Both the position numbers and the translations under genes were made by a program. Below, in pieces: positions 14,021 through 22,411 of a stretch of 64,000 nucleotides of DNA (within the stretch, counting starts at the first letter, position 1; each line of letters begins with the position of its first letter). Below the pieces are notes generated by a model. It was not told the origin of the DNA, did no database searches, and saw only the letters and a program-made list of their open reading frames with translations. The DNA comes from Actinoplanes cyaneus (GTDB lineage: Bacteria > Actinomycetota > Actinomycetes > Mycobacteriales > Micromonosporaceae): NCBI RefSeq assembly GCF_016862095.1, contig NZ_BOMH01000058.1, positions 123,324-187,323 on the forward strand, in the 5' to 3' direction.

Positions 14021-15922
14021 TCACGCCGCCGGGCGGTAACCGGCGGGGCGGCTCGTGAAAGAGCCACGACCGTGGGTACGGCTGAGCAGCCGCGTCGCAT
14101 AGCCGAAGAGCTCGGCGAGGGGCACGAGCGCGGTCACCGTCCGTACCCCCGAATCGGTGACCTGGCCCCGCCGGGCCGCGAGATCGCCGAGGACAGCGCC
14201 CAGGGTCTCGGCCGGTGCGCTGACCGTGATCTCGGCGACCGGTTCGAGGATCACCATCTCGCAGGCGCTCAGCGCCTCGCGCAGGCCGAGCTTGCCGGCC
14301 GTGCGGAACGCCAGCTCCGACGAGTCCTTCGGATGGGTCTGCCCGTCGGTCAGCGTGACCCGCAGGCCGGCCACCGGATGACCTTCGAGCGGGCCCTCGG
14401 CGAGCGCCTCCCGGCAGCCCGCCTCGACCGCGCGGATGTACTCGGCCGGGACGCGGCCACCGGTCACCGCCGAGGTGAACGTGAAGCCCTCGCCCGGCGC
14501 GACGTCCAGCACGACGTGCGCGAACTGGCCGGACCCGCCGTCCTGCTTGACGTGCCGGTAGAGCGACCCGGTCACTCCACGATGGACGGTCTCGCGGTAG
14601 GCGACCCGCGGCCGGCCCATGGTGATCACCAGGCCGGTGCGCCGGCGAAGCTTCTCCACGGCCACCTCCAGGTGCAACTCACCCAGACCCGAGAGCAGGG
14701 TCTGGCCGGTCTCCGCATCGACGCGGACGGTCAGCGACGGGTCCTCCTCGGCCAGCGCCGCCAGTGCCTGCGGCAGGCGCTGGCCGTCGGCTCCGGTGCG
14801 CGCCTCGACGGCGACCGACACCAGCGGGTCGGTGATTCGCGGGGCCTCCAGCAGCACGGGGTGCGCGCGGCGGGAGAGGGTCGCACCGACCTGGGCGGAC
14901 TTCACCCCGGCGACGGCGACGATGTCACCGGCCGTGGCCCGGTCGATCTCGGTGTGGCGGTCGGCCTGGACCCGCAGGATGCGGGCGATGCGTTCGGCGC
15001 GGCCGGCGCCCGCGTCCCACACGGTGTCCCCCTTCGTGATCGTGCCGTCGTAGACGCGCAGGTAGGTGAGCCGTCCGGTCCTCGTGGTGTGCACCTTGAA
15101 GACGAGGGCGGCGAGATCGCCGCCCGCCGGGGCGGGCGCCGGCAGGTAGTCGACGATGGCGTCGAGCAGGGGCTCGATGCCCTTGTCGCGGTAGGCGGAG
15201 CCGCACAGGACCGGGACCGCCTCGCCTTTCAGCGTCAGGTCCCGGATGGCCGCGCGCAGGGTCGAGTCCGAGATGTCGCCCAGTTCCTCCAGCGCGGCCG
15301 GGTGCAACTCGGCGACCTGCTCCTCGAGAGCGCGGCGTGCCCGGGCCACCTCCGGCGACATCTCGGTGATCACGGACGGGTCGCCGTCGACCCACGCGCG
15401 CCTGCCGACCAGGTCGATCACGCCGCGGAACTCGTTCTCGGCACCGATCGGCACCTGGACGACCAGCGCGACGACGTCCAGCCTGTCGCGGATGGACCGG
15501 ACCGCCGCCGGGAACGACGCACCCGCACGATCGAGCTTGTTGACGAAGGCGATCCGCGGGACGCCGTACCGATCCGCCGTCCGCCAGACCGCCTCGGACT
15601 GCGGCTCCACACCGGCCACGCCGTCGAACACGGCGACCGCGCCGTCCAGCACACGCAGCGAACGCTCCACCTCGTCGGAGAAGTCCACGTGCCCGGGGGT
15701 GTCGATCAGGTTGAGGCGATGACCGGCCCAGTCGCAGCTGACGGCCGCGGCGAAGATGGTGATGCCACGGTCGCGCTCCTGCGGGTCGAAGTCGGTGACA
15801 GTCGTACCGTCATGAACCTCGCCCTTCTTGTGGGTGGCGCCGGTGGTGAAGAGGATGCGCTCGGTCAGAGTGGTCTTGCCGGCGTCGACGTGGGCGAGAA
15901 TGCCGAGATTGCGGACACGCAT
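14021..15922 (-). CDS. EF-G-family translational GTPase, second-copy type
   Basis: The 633-residue protein starts at ATG 15922 (MRVRNLGILAHVDAGKTT), which places the P-loop at residues 10-18. The G2 and G3 motifs are ERDRGIT and DTPGHVDFSDEVERSLR, and G4 is NKLD. Domains II to V follow, including the domain IV segment GGSGQFAHV and a domain V tail. It is shorter than canonical EF-G (about 700 residues), and no ribosomal protein genes are nearby, so it is a paralogue, not the str-operon fusA. It may act in translocation, ribosome recycling or ribosome protection; the sequence does not decide which. Confidence 0.88.
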   Translation of the reverse strand: MRVRNLGILAHVDAGKTTLTERILFTTGATHKKGEVHDGTTVTDFDPQERDRGITIFAAAVSCDWAGHRLNLIDTPGHVDFSDEVERSLRVLDGAVAVFDGVAGVEPQSEAVWRTADRYGVPRIAFVNKLDRAGASFPAAVRSIRDRLDVVALVVQVPIGAENEFRGVIDLVGRRAWVDGDPSVITEMSPEVARARRALEEQVAELHPAALEELGDISDSTLRAAIRDLTLKGEAVPVLCGSAYRDKGIEPLLDAIVDYLPAPAPAGGDLAALVFKVHTTRTGRLTYLRVYDGTITKGDTVWDAGAGRAERIARILRVQADRHTEIDRATAGDIVAVAGVKSAQVGATLSRRAHPVLLEAPRITDPLVSVAVEARTGADGQRLPQALAALAEEDPSLTVRVDAETGQTLLSGLGELHLEVAVEKLRRRTGLVITMGRPRVAYRETVHRGVTGSLYRHVKQDGGSGQFAHVVLDVAPGEGFTFTSAVTGGRVPAEYIRAVEAGCREALAEGPLEGHPVAGLRVTLTDGQTHPKDSSELAFRTAGKLGLREALSACEMVILEPVAEITVSAPAETLGAVLGDLAARRGQVTDSGVRTVTALVPLAELFGYATRLLSRTHGRGSFTSRPAGYRPAA

Positions 15923-16169
15923 GATGGTTCGTTCTTTCGAGGCCGATCGGTCAGGGACGTGCGCCTGCCCCACCACCGGCGAGAGAACAGCCGTGCGGTC
16001 AGGAACGTCCAACCCCGGTGGCGCGGCCGGGGCCGGGCACACCAGACACGAGGATCAGGTCGAATCGCGACACGGGGGTCCACATGATCGGGTCCCCCTT
16101 TCCAGTCGTGCGGTCGGGTCGAAAGCTACTCGGCGCGCGCCGCGACGGCGACCGATTTACGGTGAGGTC
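15923..16169. promoter_or_regulatory. Divergent gap between EF-G-like and CPBP genes
   Basis: It holds the promoters of both neighbours. No clear palindrome or gene is seen. The frames that cross it lack good starts and ribosome-binding sites. Confidence 0.4.
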
Positions 16170-16763
16170 GTGGGCGTTCTCGTCGCGGTCCTGGCGATCA
16201 TCGTCGCGGTCCGGATCTGGGCGCGGACCGGGCCCGGCTGGGCTCAGCCCGTCACCGGGCCGCTCGCCGCCGCTCTGCTGGTCACGGTCTCCGGCCTCAC
16301 CTCGGCCCAGGCGGGGCTCCGGCTTTCCGGTTTCTGGTACGGCCTGTGCGGGGCCACGATCATCGCCATGGGGTACGCCGTCGCGGTGCGGCTGCCCGCG
16401 GCCCGCCGGTTCTTCCGCACGACGTACGACCGCCCCTGGTACACCGCGCTCGTCTCGGTGCCGCTGGCCACTGTCGTCGTCGAGGAGGTCGCGTTCCGCG
16501 GCGTGCTGTGGGGGCTGATCGACCGTGATCACGGCCCGGTCTGGGCTACCGGGGTGACCGCCCTGCTCTTCGGCCTCTGGCATCTCGCCCCGGAACGGCC
16601 GTGGACCGACGCGCTCTTCACGGCGGTGGCCGGAGTGGTGCTCGGAGTGCTGCGGGCGCTCGGCGGTGGACTGCTCGCGCCGGTGCTCGTGCACTGGGCC
16701 GCCGACGGGCTCGGTGTGCTCGCCGCGGCTCGCGTTTCCCGCTCCCGTACCCAGCGAAGTTGA
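16170..16763 (+). CDS. CPBP-family intramembrane metalloprotease
   Basis: About 197 residues with five to six membrane helices. The CPBP (Abi) signature is complete: EEVAFRG (EExxxR motif, about residues 105-111), FGLWH in the next helix, and HWAAD near the C-terminus, giving the glutamates and histidines that bind the catalytic metal. I start at GTG 16170, where the first helix begins; GTGAGG lies close upstream. Family members process prenylated or other membrane proteins, or serve in bacteriocin immunity. Target unknown. Confidence 0.85.
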   Translation: MGVLVAVLAIIVAVRIWARTGPGWAQPVTGPLAAALLVTVSGLTSAQAGLRLSGFWYGLCGATIIAMGYAVAVRLPAARRFFRTTYDRPWYTALVSVPLATVVVEEVAFRGVLWGLIDRDHGPVWATGVTALLFGLWHLAPERPWTDALFTAVAGVVLGVLRALGGGLLAPVLVHWAADGLGVLAAARVSRSRTQRS

Positions 16764-16896
16764 TCAGTGGGGAGGGCCACAGTCGGGTGGTCGATAAATG
16801 GGCGGTGAGCACGTTGTACGGCGTATAGGCTCGCGGCCGAGACACGGCGGGTCAGGGGGTTGCACCCGCCGGGATCTGCTGACTTTGGAGTTTCCT

Positions 16897-18468
16897 TTGA
16901 CTAGCCAAGCCGAGGCAGCGCCGGCCAAACTCGACGCCGCCGTTCTCAAGATCGCCGGGGTCGTCGTCCTCGGCGCGATCATGTCGATCCTCGACATCAC
17001 CGTGGTCAGCGTCGCGCTGCCCAAGTTCCAGGAGACGTTCAACGCGACGTATGCCGAGGTCGCCTGGACGATGACCGGGTACACCCTGGCGCTGGCCACG
17101 GTCATCCCGCTGACCGGCTGGGCCGCCGACCGCTTCGGCACCAAGCGCCTCTACATGACCGCGCTGCTGCTGTTCACCATCGGCTCCCTGCTCTGCTCCA
17201 CCGCCGACAGCATCGGCCAGCTCGTGGGTTACCGGGTGCTCCAGGGCCTGGGCGGCGGCATGCTGATGCCGCTCGGCATGACGATCATGACGCGGGCCGC
17301 CGGCCCGGACCGGATCGGCCGGTTGATGGCCGTGCTCGGCATCCCGATGCTGCTCGGCCCGATCGGTGGCCCGATCCTCGGCGGCTGGCTGATCGACGTG
17401 GCCAGCTGGCACTGGATCTTCCTGATCAACCTGCCGATCGGCGCGATCGCGCTGGTCTACGCGTGGTGGGCGCTGGCCAAGGACAGCCCGGAGCCGTCCG
17501 AGTCGTTCGACTTCCTCGGCATGCTGATGCTCTCCCCGGGTCTGGCCTCCTTCCTGTACGGGGTGTCCTCCATCCCCGGCGAGGGCACCGTCACGGCGAC
17601 CAAGGTGTGGCTGCCGATGCTGGCCGGCGTGCTGCTGGTGGTCGCGTTCATCCTGTACTCGTTCAAGCCGAAGCATCCGCTGCTCGACCTGCGGCTGCTG
17701 CGCAACCGGAACCTGACCGTCGCCACCGTCACCCTCGCGGTCTTCACCATCGCGTTCATGGGCGCCGGGCTGCTCTTCCCGAGCTACTTCCTGCAGGTGC
17801 GCGGCGAGTCGACGCTCCACGCGGGTCTGCTGATGGCGCCGCAGGGCATCGGCGCCATGGTGACCATGCCGATCGCCGGCATGCTCGCCGACAAGGTGCC
17901 GGTCGGGCGGACCGTCCCGTTCGCGCTGCTGCTGATCGCGGCCGGGTTCTTCACGTTCACCCAGGTCGGGACGGACACGTCGTACGTGCTGCTGTGCGGC
18001 TCGCTGTTCGTGATGGGCCTCGGCATGGGCGGCACCATGATGCCGATCATGACGTCGGCGCTGAAGACGCTCACCAACCAGGAGGTGGCGCGCGGCTCGA
18101 CGCTGCTGAACATCCTGCAGCAGATCGCCGGCTCGGTCGGCACCGCGCTGATGTCGGTGATCCTGACCAACCAGCTCAACGAGTCAGCGGTCATCCCCGG
18201 CTTCAAGAACCCGGCCGACGGCAGCGCGGTCACCGAGGCCGGCGCCGCCATCGCCGCCCAGCAGAACCCGGCCATCGCCCAGCAGCTCCCGCCCGATCTG
18301 CTGCAGCGCGGCCTCCAGTTCGTGGCGGACTCGTTCGCCACGACGTTCTGGGTCGGGTTCGGGCTCACGTTGCTGACGCTGATCCCGGCGTTCTTCCTGC
18401 CGCGCAGGCGCCAGGCGTCCCAGCTGACCGAGGCGGACGCCGCCGCGACGCCGGTCATCATGCACTGA
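16897..18468 (+). CDS. EmrB/QacA-type MFS multidrug exporter, 523 aa
   Basis: The start is a TTG at 16897, fixed by GGAG at 16887-16890 six bases upstream. The first helix carries ILDITVVSVALP, the DHA2 signature with a membrane-embedded Asp. Motif A is GWAADRFGTKR (residues 74-84), and motif C-like glycines follow in helix 5 (LLGPIGGPILGGW). Fourteen helices are expected. It lacks a neighbouring regulator on its own side; the next gene is convergent. It exports drugs or metabolites by proton antiport; substrate unknown. Confidence 0.9.
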   Translation: MTSQAEAAPAKLDAAVLKIAGVVVLGAIMSILDITVVSVALPKFQETFNATYAEVAWTMTGYTLALATVIPLTGWAADRFGTKRLYMTALLLFTIGSLLCSTADSIGQLVGYRVLQGLGGGMLMPLGMTIMTRAAGPDRIGRLMAVLGIPMLLGPIGGPILGGWLIDVASWHWIFLINLPIGAIALVYAWWALAKDSPEPSESFDFLGMLMLSPGLASFLYGVSSIPGEGTVTATKVWLPMLAGVLLVVAFILYSFKPKHPLLDLRLLRNRNLTVATVTLAVFTIAFMGAGLLFPSYFLQVRGESTLHAGLLMAPQGIGAMVTMPIAGMLADKVPVGRTVPFALLLIAAGFFTFTQVGTDTSYVLLCGSLFVMGLGMGGTMMPIMTSALKTLTNQEVARGSTLLNILQQIAGSVGTALMSVILTNQLNESAVIPGFKNPADGSAVTEAGAAIAAQQNPAIAQQLPPDLLQRGLQFVADSFATTFWVGFGLTLLTLIPAFFLPRRRQASQLTEADAAATPVIMH

Positions 18469-18491
18469 TCGCCCGTTTCCGGCTTCTCGTT

Positions 18492-18524
18492 CGGTGGCGC
18501 TCCCGGTTCCCGGGGGCGCCACCG
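18492..18524 (+). terminator. GC hairpin after the MFS exporter
   Basis: CGGTGGCGC pairs with GCGCCACCG, with a further CCCGG/CCGGG inner stem, followed by TCGTTT. It lies 24 bases past the stop. Confidence 0.75.
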
Positions 18525-18602
18525 TCGTTTCCGGCATGCGGGATCGGGTCACGCTCCTCCCGGCCGGCTGTTCGCGGCCGCCGGGGCGAGCCACGGGTCG
18601 AG

Positions 18603-18653
18603 CGGTCCCGCGTTCGGCGGCGGCCTGCGGCTCGTCCACCGAACGCGGGACCG
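18603..18653 (-). terminator. 15-bp perfect inverted repeat after the reductase gene
   Basis: CGGTCCCGCGTTCGG (18603-18617) pairs exactly with CCGAACGCGGGACCG (18639-18653). It lies 14 bases past the end of the minus-strand gene at 18668 and probably terminates it. Confidence 0.7.
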
Positions 18654-18667
18654 GCCGGAGCCGTTCG

Positions 18668-19435
18668 TTAGGCGATCACGCGGTCGGCGGTGAGCTTGCG
18701 GGACGCGCCGGCGAGCAGGGTGCGCAGCCGGGCCGCGGGTAGCGGGACGCCCGGGCCCGCGGCAGGCAGCTGCGGGGGAGTGCCGGAGCGCAGCGCTTCG
18801 GCGAACTGTGCCCAGGCGCTCCTGATGGCGTCGGGGTCGGCGGCGTACGGCACGGTGTAGGCGTCGGTCTCGGGTTCGAAGCGCCAGCTCTCGGCCAGCG
18901 GGCCGGCGTCGACGGTGCCGAAGCCGAGCCGGCTGATCAGCTCGGCGGCGCCGGCCTTGGCCTGCGGGTCGTCGCCGGCGATGGGCAGCGCGGTGCGGTC
19001 GACCGCGCCGGCCGGGCGCGCCAACGCGGGGATGTGGTGGTCGCTGATGTTGTTGAAGGCCTTGACGAGCTTCGCTCCGGCCAGGTGCTGTTGGACGAGT
19101 TCGCTGGTGGTGACGTCGCCGGAGTCGAGGGCGGGGAGGTGACCGTCGCGCGTCGCGTAGTAGTTGCTCGTGTCGAGCACCACCTTGCCGGCCAGTTCAG
19201 CGGCAGGAAGCTGCCGGTATGCGGCGAGCGGGATGCTGACCACCACCCAGTCGCCGGCTCGGGCCGCTGCCTCCGGGGTCGCGGCACGGGCCCGTGGGCC
19301 GAGTTGCGCCACTGTCGCGGCGAGAGTCTCCGGGCCGCGGGAGTTGGCCAGGACGACGTCGAGACCGGCCCCGATTGCCTGCCGGGCGAGGGTGGTGCCA
19401 ATGGCGCCGGCGCCGATGATGCCGAGTGTTGCCAT
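18668..19435 (-). CDS. NAD(P)-binding reductase, F420:NADP oxidoreductase-like
   Basis: The ATG at 19435 is chosen for its GAGGAGA ribosome-binding site. The 255-residue protein opens with a Rossmann motif GIIGAGAIGTTLAR (residues 5-18) and NSRGPETL, the NADP phosphate-binding loop seen in F420:NADP oxidoreductase relatives. Later come VVSIPL, LDTSNYY, KAFNNI and ALPIAGDD, all typical of this family. It probably reduces a cofactor or small carbonyl compound with NADPH; F420 use is not proven. Its promoter carries three palindromic operators shared with the divergent TetR gene. A paralogue lies at 52752-53417. Confidence 0.85.
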   Translation of the reverse strand: MATLGIIGAGAIGTTLARQAIGAGLDVVLANSRGPETLAATVAQLGPRARAATPEAAARAGDWVVVSIPLAAYRQLPAAELAGKVVLDTSNYYATRDGHLPALDSGDVTTSELVQQHLAGAKLVKAFNNISDHHIPALARPAGAVDRTALPIAGDDPQAKAGAAELISRLGFGTVDAGPLAESWRFEPETDAYTVPYAADPDAIRSAWAQFAEALRSGTPPQLPAAGPGVPLPAARLRTLLAGASRKLTADRVIA

Positions 19436-19523
19436 GAAAGGTCTCCTCATCTCGCGGACGGATCGTCCGCCGGTGGTGCGGAAGTCGAGCCAGGGTGGTG
19501 CCCGGACCAGTGACTCGATCAAT

Positions 19524-19606
19524 CGGAGCGACTGCTCCGCCTGAAGCTAGCATCAAACGGAGCGCCTGCTCCTGTCGTCCGGGTCACAAACGGAGCGTGT
19601 GCTCCG
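19524..19606. promoter_or_regulatory. Three spaced TetR-type operators, CGGAGC-N4-GCTCCG
   Basis: Copies lie at 19524-19539 (perfect), 19558-19573 (last base T) and 19591-19606 (perfect). Centre spacing is 34 and 33 bases, about three helical turns, so repressor dimers would sit on one face of the DNA. The region separates the reductase from the TetR gene that probably binds it. Confidence 0.8.
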
Positions 19607-19636
19607 GCAGGTGGGTCATGTCGTAGGCTGGACGCC

Positions 19637-20269
19637 GTGACGCTCGCCGACCATGCCGCTCCCGCGCCCAGGCCCGGCCGCCGCGCCGACGCCGAGCGCA
19701 ACCGTGCCGCGATCATCAAGGCGGCCGGTGAGGTCTTCGCCGAGTGCGGTGGCGGTGTGGACGTCCGGGAGATCGCCCGGCGCAGCGGTGTCGGCATGGG
19801 CACGCTCTACCGTCACTTCCCGACCAAGGACGCCTTGCTCGTCACCGTCCTGGAACGGCAGTTCGACGCTTGGCTCACCGACGCCTACCAGTGGGCGGTG
19901 GCCACCGAGGATCCCTGGCGCGCCCTCACCGGTTTCTTCGAGCAGTTGCTCGACACCCAGGCCGGCAACCGCGCCGTCGTCGAGAGCTTCGCCACCACCG
20001 GTGGCCCCAGCGATGCCTGCGTCCAGCGCTGCTACGCGATCATCGACGAGCTACGCACCCGTTGCGTGGACGCCGGAGTTCTGCGCTCCGGCGTCACCAC
20101 CGAGGACCTGTTCCTGCTCAGCGGCTCCGTGAGCCAGGCCGTCCTGACCACCGCGGACAGCCACCCCGGCAAGTGGCGCCGCCTGCTACGCATCTCGCTC
20201 GACGGCCTCAGCAGCCGCAACACCGAACCTCTGCCCGAGCCCGGCGTGGGTACTGACGCGCGCGTCTAG
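19637..20269 (+). CDS. TetR/AcrR family regulator
   Basis: A 210-residue protein starting at GTG 19637. Its helix-turn-helix, REIARRSGVGMGTLYRHFPTKDALL, begins near residue 44 and is followed by a helical ligand domain. It is divergent from the NAD(P)-binding reductase, and three CGGAGC/GCTCCG palindromes lie between them, one of them 30 bases before its own start. Autorepression together with control of the reductase is the natural reading. The inducer may be a quinone or electrophile, but nothing in the sequence shows this. Confidence 0.9.
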   Translation: MTLADHAAPAPRPGRRADAERNRAAIIKAAGEVFAECGGGVDVREIARRSGVGMGTLYRHFPTKDALLVTVLERQFDAWLTDAYQWAVATEDPWRALTGFFEQLLDTQAGNRAVVESFATTGGPSDACVQRCYAIIDELRTRCVDAGVLRSGVTTEDLFLLSGSVSQAVLTTADSHPGKWRRLLRISLDGLSSRNTEPLPEPGVGTDARV

Positions 20270-20862
20270 CCGGGGACTCGGCAGGCGCACCAGCGTCCAC
20301 GGTGGCATCACGGGCCGCTGATTTCGCCTGCCCGCCGGGCGGAAAAGGCTCATTGCTCTTGCTGCCCGCTTGCTTTTGCTGCCCGCGCGATAAAGATCGA
20401 ATGGTGCTGATCGGAATCGGTCGGTAGAGAGATCTTTTCCTGATGATCGAATGTGGGACGTGAGTGATGCGAGGAATGAAAAGCGGTAAGAATGTGAACG
20501 CGAATGTCCGAAAAGTCAGTACTTAGTAGGTTTTGAATGTAATTTACAGCGGGTGTCGGTGGGATTACTTCCCCGTTTCGGGCCCCGGATTCGTTGATCT
20601 GGTGGACTTGCCTCCGTCGAACGGCCGACAGAACGTGCACGGAGCGTTTCAGGCGGTTACTTTATGTAGGTGTCCCGTGCTCGTCGGCGTGGCACGAATG
20701 TCTTTTGAGCTGCGCCGCGCCGTACTGTTAAAGATCTTTATCGGATCGACTTGTTCGGTGCTCGCAGAATGGGCCACGAGTCATCTACAAATTAGTGCGT
20801 CGAGCGTTCCAGACGGGGTCGGCGCCCGGCCACGAGCCGGGCCCATCGACGAGGGTGGTGTG
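20270..20862 (+). promoter_or_regulatory. Long AT-richer leader of the LuxR-type gene, no convincing ORF
   Basis: Nearly 600 bases that are visibly poorer in GC than the flanks. It holds an imperfect direct repeat of TTGCTGCCCGC (20358-20390), a perfect palindrome TAAAGATCTTTA (20729-20740) and, just before the ribosome-binding site, a GCCCGGC-cacga-GCCGGGC hairpin (20824-20842). The frames crossing it lack starts with ribosome-binding sites. It probably contains a promoter and regulatory sites, and may have been acquired by transfer. Confidence 0.45.
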
Positions 20863-21468
20863 ATGATCCGGGTCCTGGTGGTGAGAGACGAGGGGTACTT
20901 CGGCGTCCCTGTGCGAACGTTCCTGGAGACCGAACCGGACATGCATTACGTCACCACCCTGCCGATCAACGGCGACCTGGCGCCGCGCGCCGCGCAGTTG
21001 TGGCCCGCGGTGATCGTGATCGACACGGAGTACATGGTGAGCCAGGTCCTGCCGATGGCCGACGCGCTGCACACGGCGATCCCGTCCTGCGCGATGCTGC
21101 TGCTGTGTGACCCCTCCAAGCGCGGGATGCTCCCGCCCCGCCGGTGGAACGGCGGGCTGAACTTCCTGCTCAAGAGCGCCGCGTCGTCATCCCTGGCGGA
21201 ATCGGTGCGGCGGCTCGCGGCGGGCGAGCGGGTGGTGTCGCCGATGCTGCAGGCCGCCTCACTGAACACCGACCGCGGCCTGAGCACGCGCGAGCTCGAG
21301 GTGCTCGGACTGGCTGCCGAGGGCGAGTCGGTGAAGGAGATCGCCGGTCGGCTGTACCTCTCCGGCGGCACGGTGCGGAACTACCTGTCCGCGGTGATCG
21401 CCAAGACCGGAGCCCGTAACCGCCTGGACGCCATCCGGATCGCCCGCAAAGAGGGCTGGCTCCGCTGA
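20863..21468 (+). CDS. LuxR/NarL-type response regulator with an atypical receiver domain
   Basis: 201 residues from ATG 20863 behind GAGGGTGG; the GTG one codon earlier is equivalent. The N-terminal receiver-like domain has MIRVLVVRDEGYF, so the usual acidic pair is reduced to RDE, but it keeps an Asp in VIVIDTEYM and a Lys in LLKSA. The C-terminal half is a clear NarL helix-turn-helix (LSTRELEVLGLAAEGESVKEIAGRL...). No histidine kinase gene is adjacent, so it is an orphan regulator. Phosphorylation may be weak or absent. The long AT-richer leader suggests complex control. Confidence 0.85.
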   Translation: MIRVLVVRDEGYFGVPVRTFLETEPDMHYVTTLPINGDLAPRAAQLWPAVIVIDTEYMVSQVLPMADALHTAIPSCAMLLLCDPSKRGMLPPRRWNGGLNFLLKSAASSSLAESVRRLAAGERVVSPMLQAASLNTDRGLSTRELEVLGLAAEGESVKEIAGRLYLSGGTVRNYLSAVIAKTGARNRLDAIRIARKEGWLR

Positions 21469-21480
21469 CCCCCGTAAACG

Positions 21481-21606
21481 CCGCGTTGGGACCGCCGCGT
21501 TGGGGCCACCGCGTTGGGGGGCGTTGGCTTGGGAGCGCCGCGTTGGGACCGCCGCGTTGGGGCCGCCGGGTTGGGGCGCTGTGGTTGGGGCGCCGCGTTG
21601 GGAGCG
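21481..21606. repeat. About nine copies of a 14-bp unit (GTTGGGRCCGCCGC)
   Basis: GTTGGG recurs at 21485, 21499, 21513, 21542, 21556, 21570, 21584 and 21597, mostly 14 bases apart, with one interrupted copy near 21523. It directly follows the LuxR stop. The frame reading GPPRWG repeats has no ribosome-binding site and is not called as a gene. Confidence 0.75.
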
Positions 21607-21699
21607 TCTGGTCGACCTGCACCAAGCGTGCTGGGCTCGCTGCGGTAGGCCGACGCGAGGTGGCGCCGGGTGCGGGCCAGCGGCGCGGCTTGCGGTTCC

Positions 21700-21940
21700 G
21701 GCTGGTGCTCACGGGTGTTTCCGGCTCGGGATGCGACCGTGAGTGCCAGCCGTGCGGGTTGGGCTGGTGCTCAGGGTTGTTTCCGGCTCGGGATACGACC
21801 GTGAGTGCCAGCCGTGCGGGTTGGGCTGGTGCTCAGGGTTGTTTCTGGCTCGGGATACGACCGTGAGTGCCAGCCGCGTGGGTTGGGCTGGTGCTCAGGG
21901 TTGTTTCTGGCTCGGGATACAACCTTGAGCGCCAGCTGGC
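21700..21940. repeat. Four tandem copies of a 62-bp hairpin-forming unit
   Basis: Units begin at 21700, 21762, 21824 and 21886 and start GGCTGGTGCTCA. Each unit folds: GCTGGTGCTCAGGGTTGT pairs with an ACAACC...TGAGCGCCAGC-type arm over a loop containing TCCGGCTCGGGA or TCTGGCTCGGGA. Base changes in one arm are often matched in the other. The loop core and stem ends resemble the dispersed palindromes at 35609 and 52170. Confidence 0.85.
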
Positions 21941-22411
21941 GACCGCGACCGGCGGCACCCACCGGAAGCCGGCACCCACCTGGCCTGGCAATCCTCCTGG
22001 ACCACGCCGAGACCGTGAACGGCGTCAAGAATCGTGCCGCGGCACCCACCTGGCCTGGCACGCCCCCGGCTCAGGCTGCGCAGACAGGACCCGCCCTCCC
22101 AGGGGGGCCACCGCCTCTGCCGTCAGTGTGACGTGGGGGCGGGTGATTGTGTGGGTGGGCTGTGGATGAGGCGCTCGTGTGGACAACTGGCGCGGGGGCC
22201 GGGTTTTGGGGTAAGGGCGCCCCGCCACCGACGTCGCCCTGGAGGGTTTCGCGTTCTGGCCGGCCACGGCCTGCGAAGCCCGTAAGGGTCCCCGCGGGAG
22301 CGGCGGAGAGGACCACAGCGGAGAGAGGACCTGAAGACCGTGAAGTTGATCGTGGTGGGGTGAAGGTCGAAGCGCGGGGCGGCGGGATCGGGTCGCGTAG
22401 CGTGGGTTGCG
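21941..22411. other. Gene-free stretch before the VanZ-like gene
   Basis: It contains two copies of GGCACCCACCTGGCCTGGCA (near 21972 and 22043) but no frame with a start and ribosome-binding site. It ends in the promoter region of the VanZ-like gene. Confidence 0.45.

Noticed and set aside
14072..16087. A 671-codon plus-strand frame over the EF-G-like gene
   Set aside because: A shadow frame; the minus-strand frame has all GTPase motifs.
20350..20640. A 96-codon minus-strand frame in the AT-richer leader
   Set aside because: No ribosome-binding site, random-looking composition, and it overlaps likely regulatory sequence of the LuxR gene.
21700..21940. CRISPR array
   Set aside because: The 62-bp units are contiguous with no unique spacers between them, and no cas genes are present.
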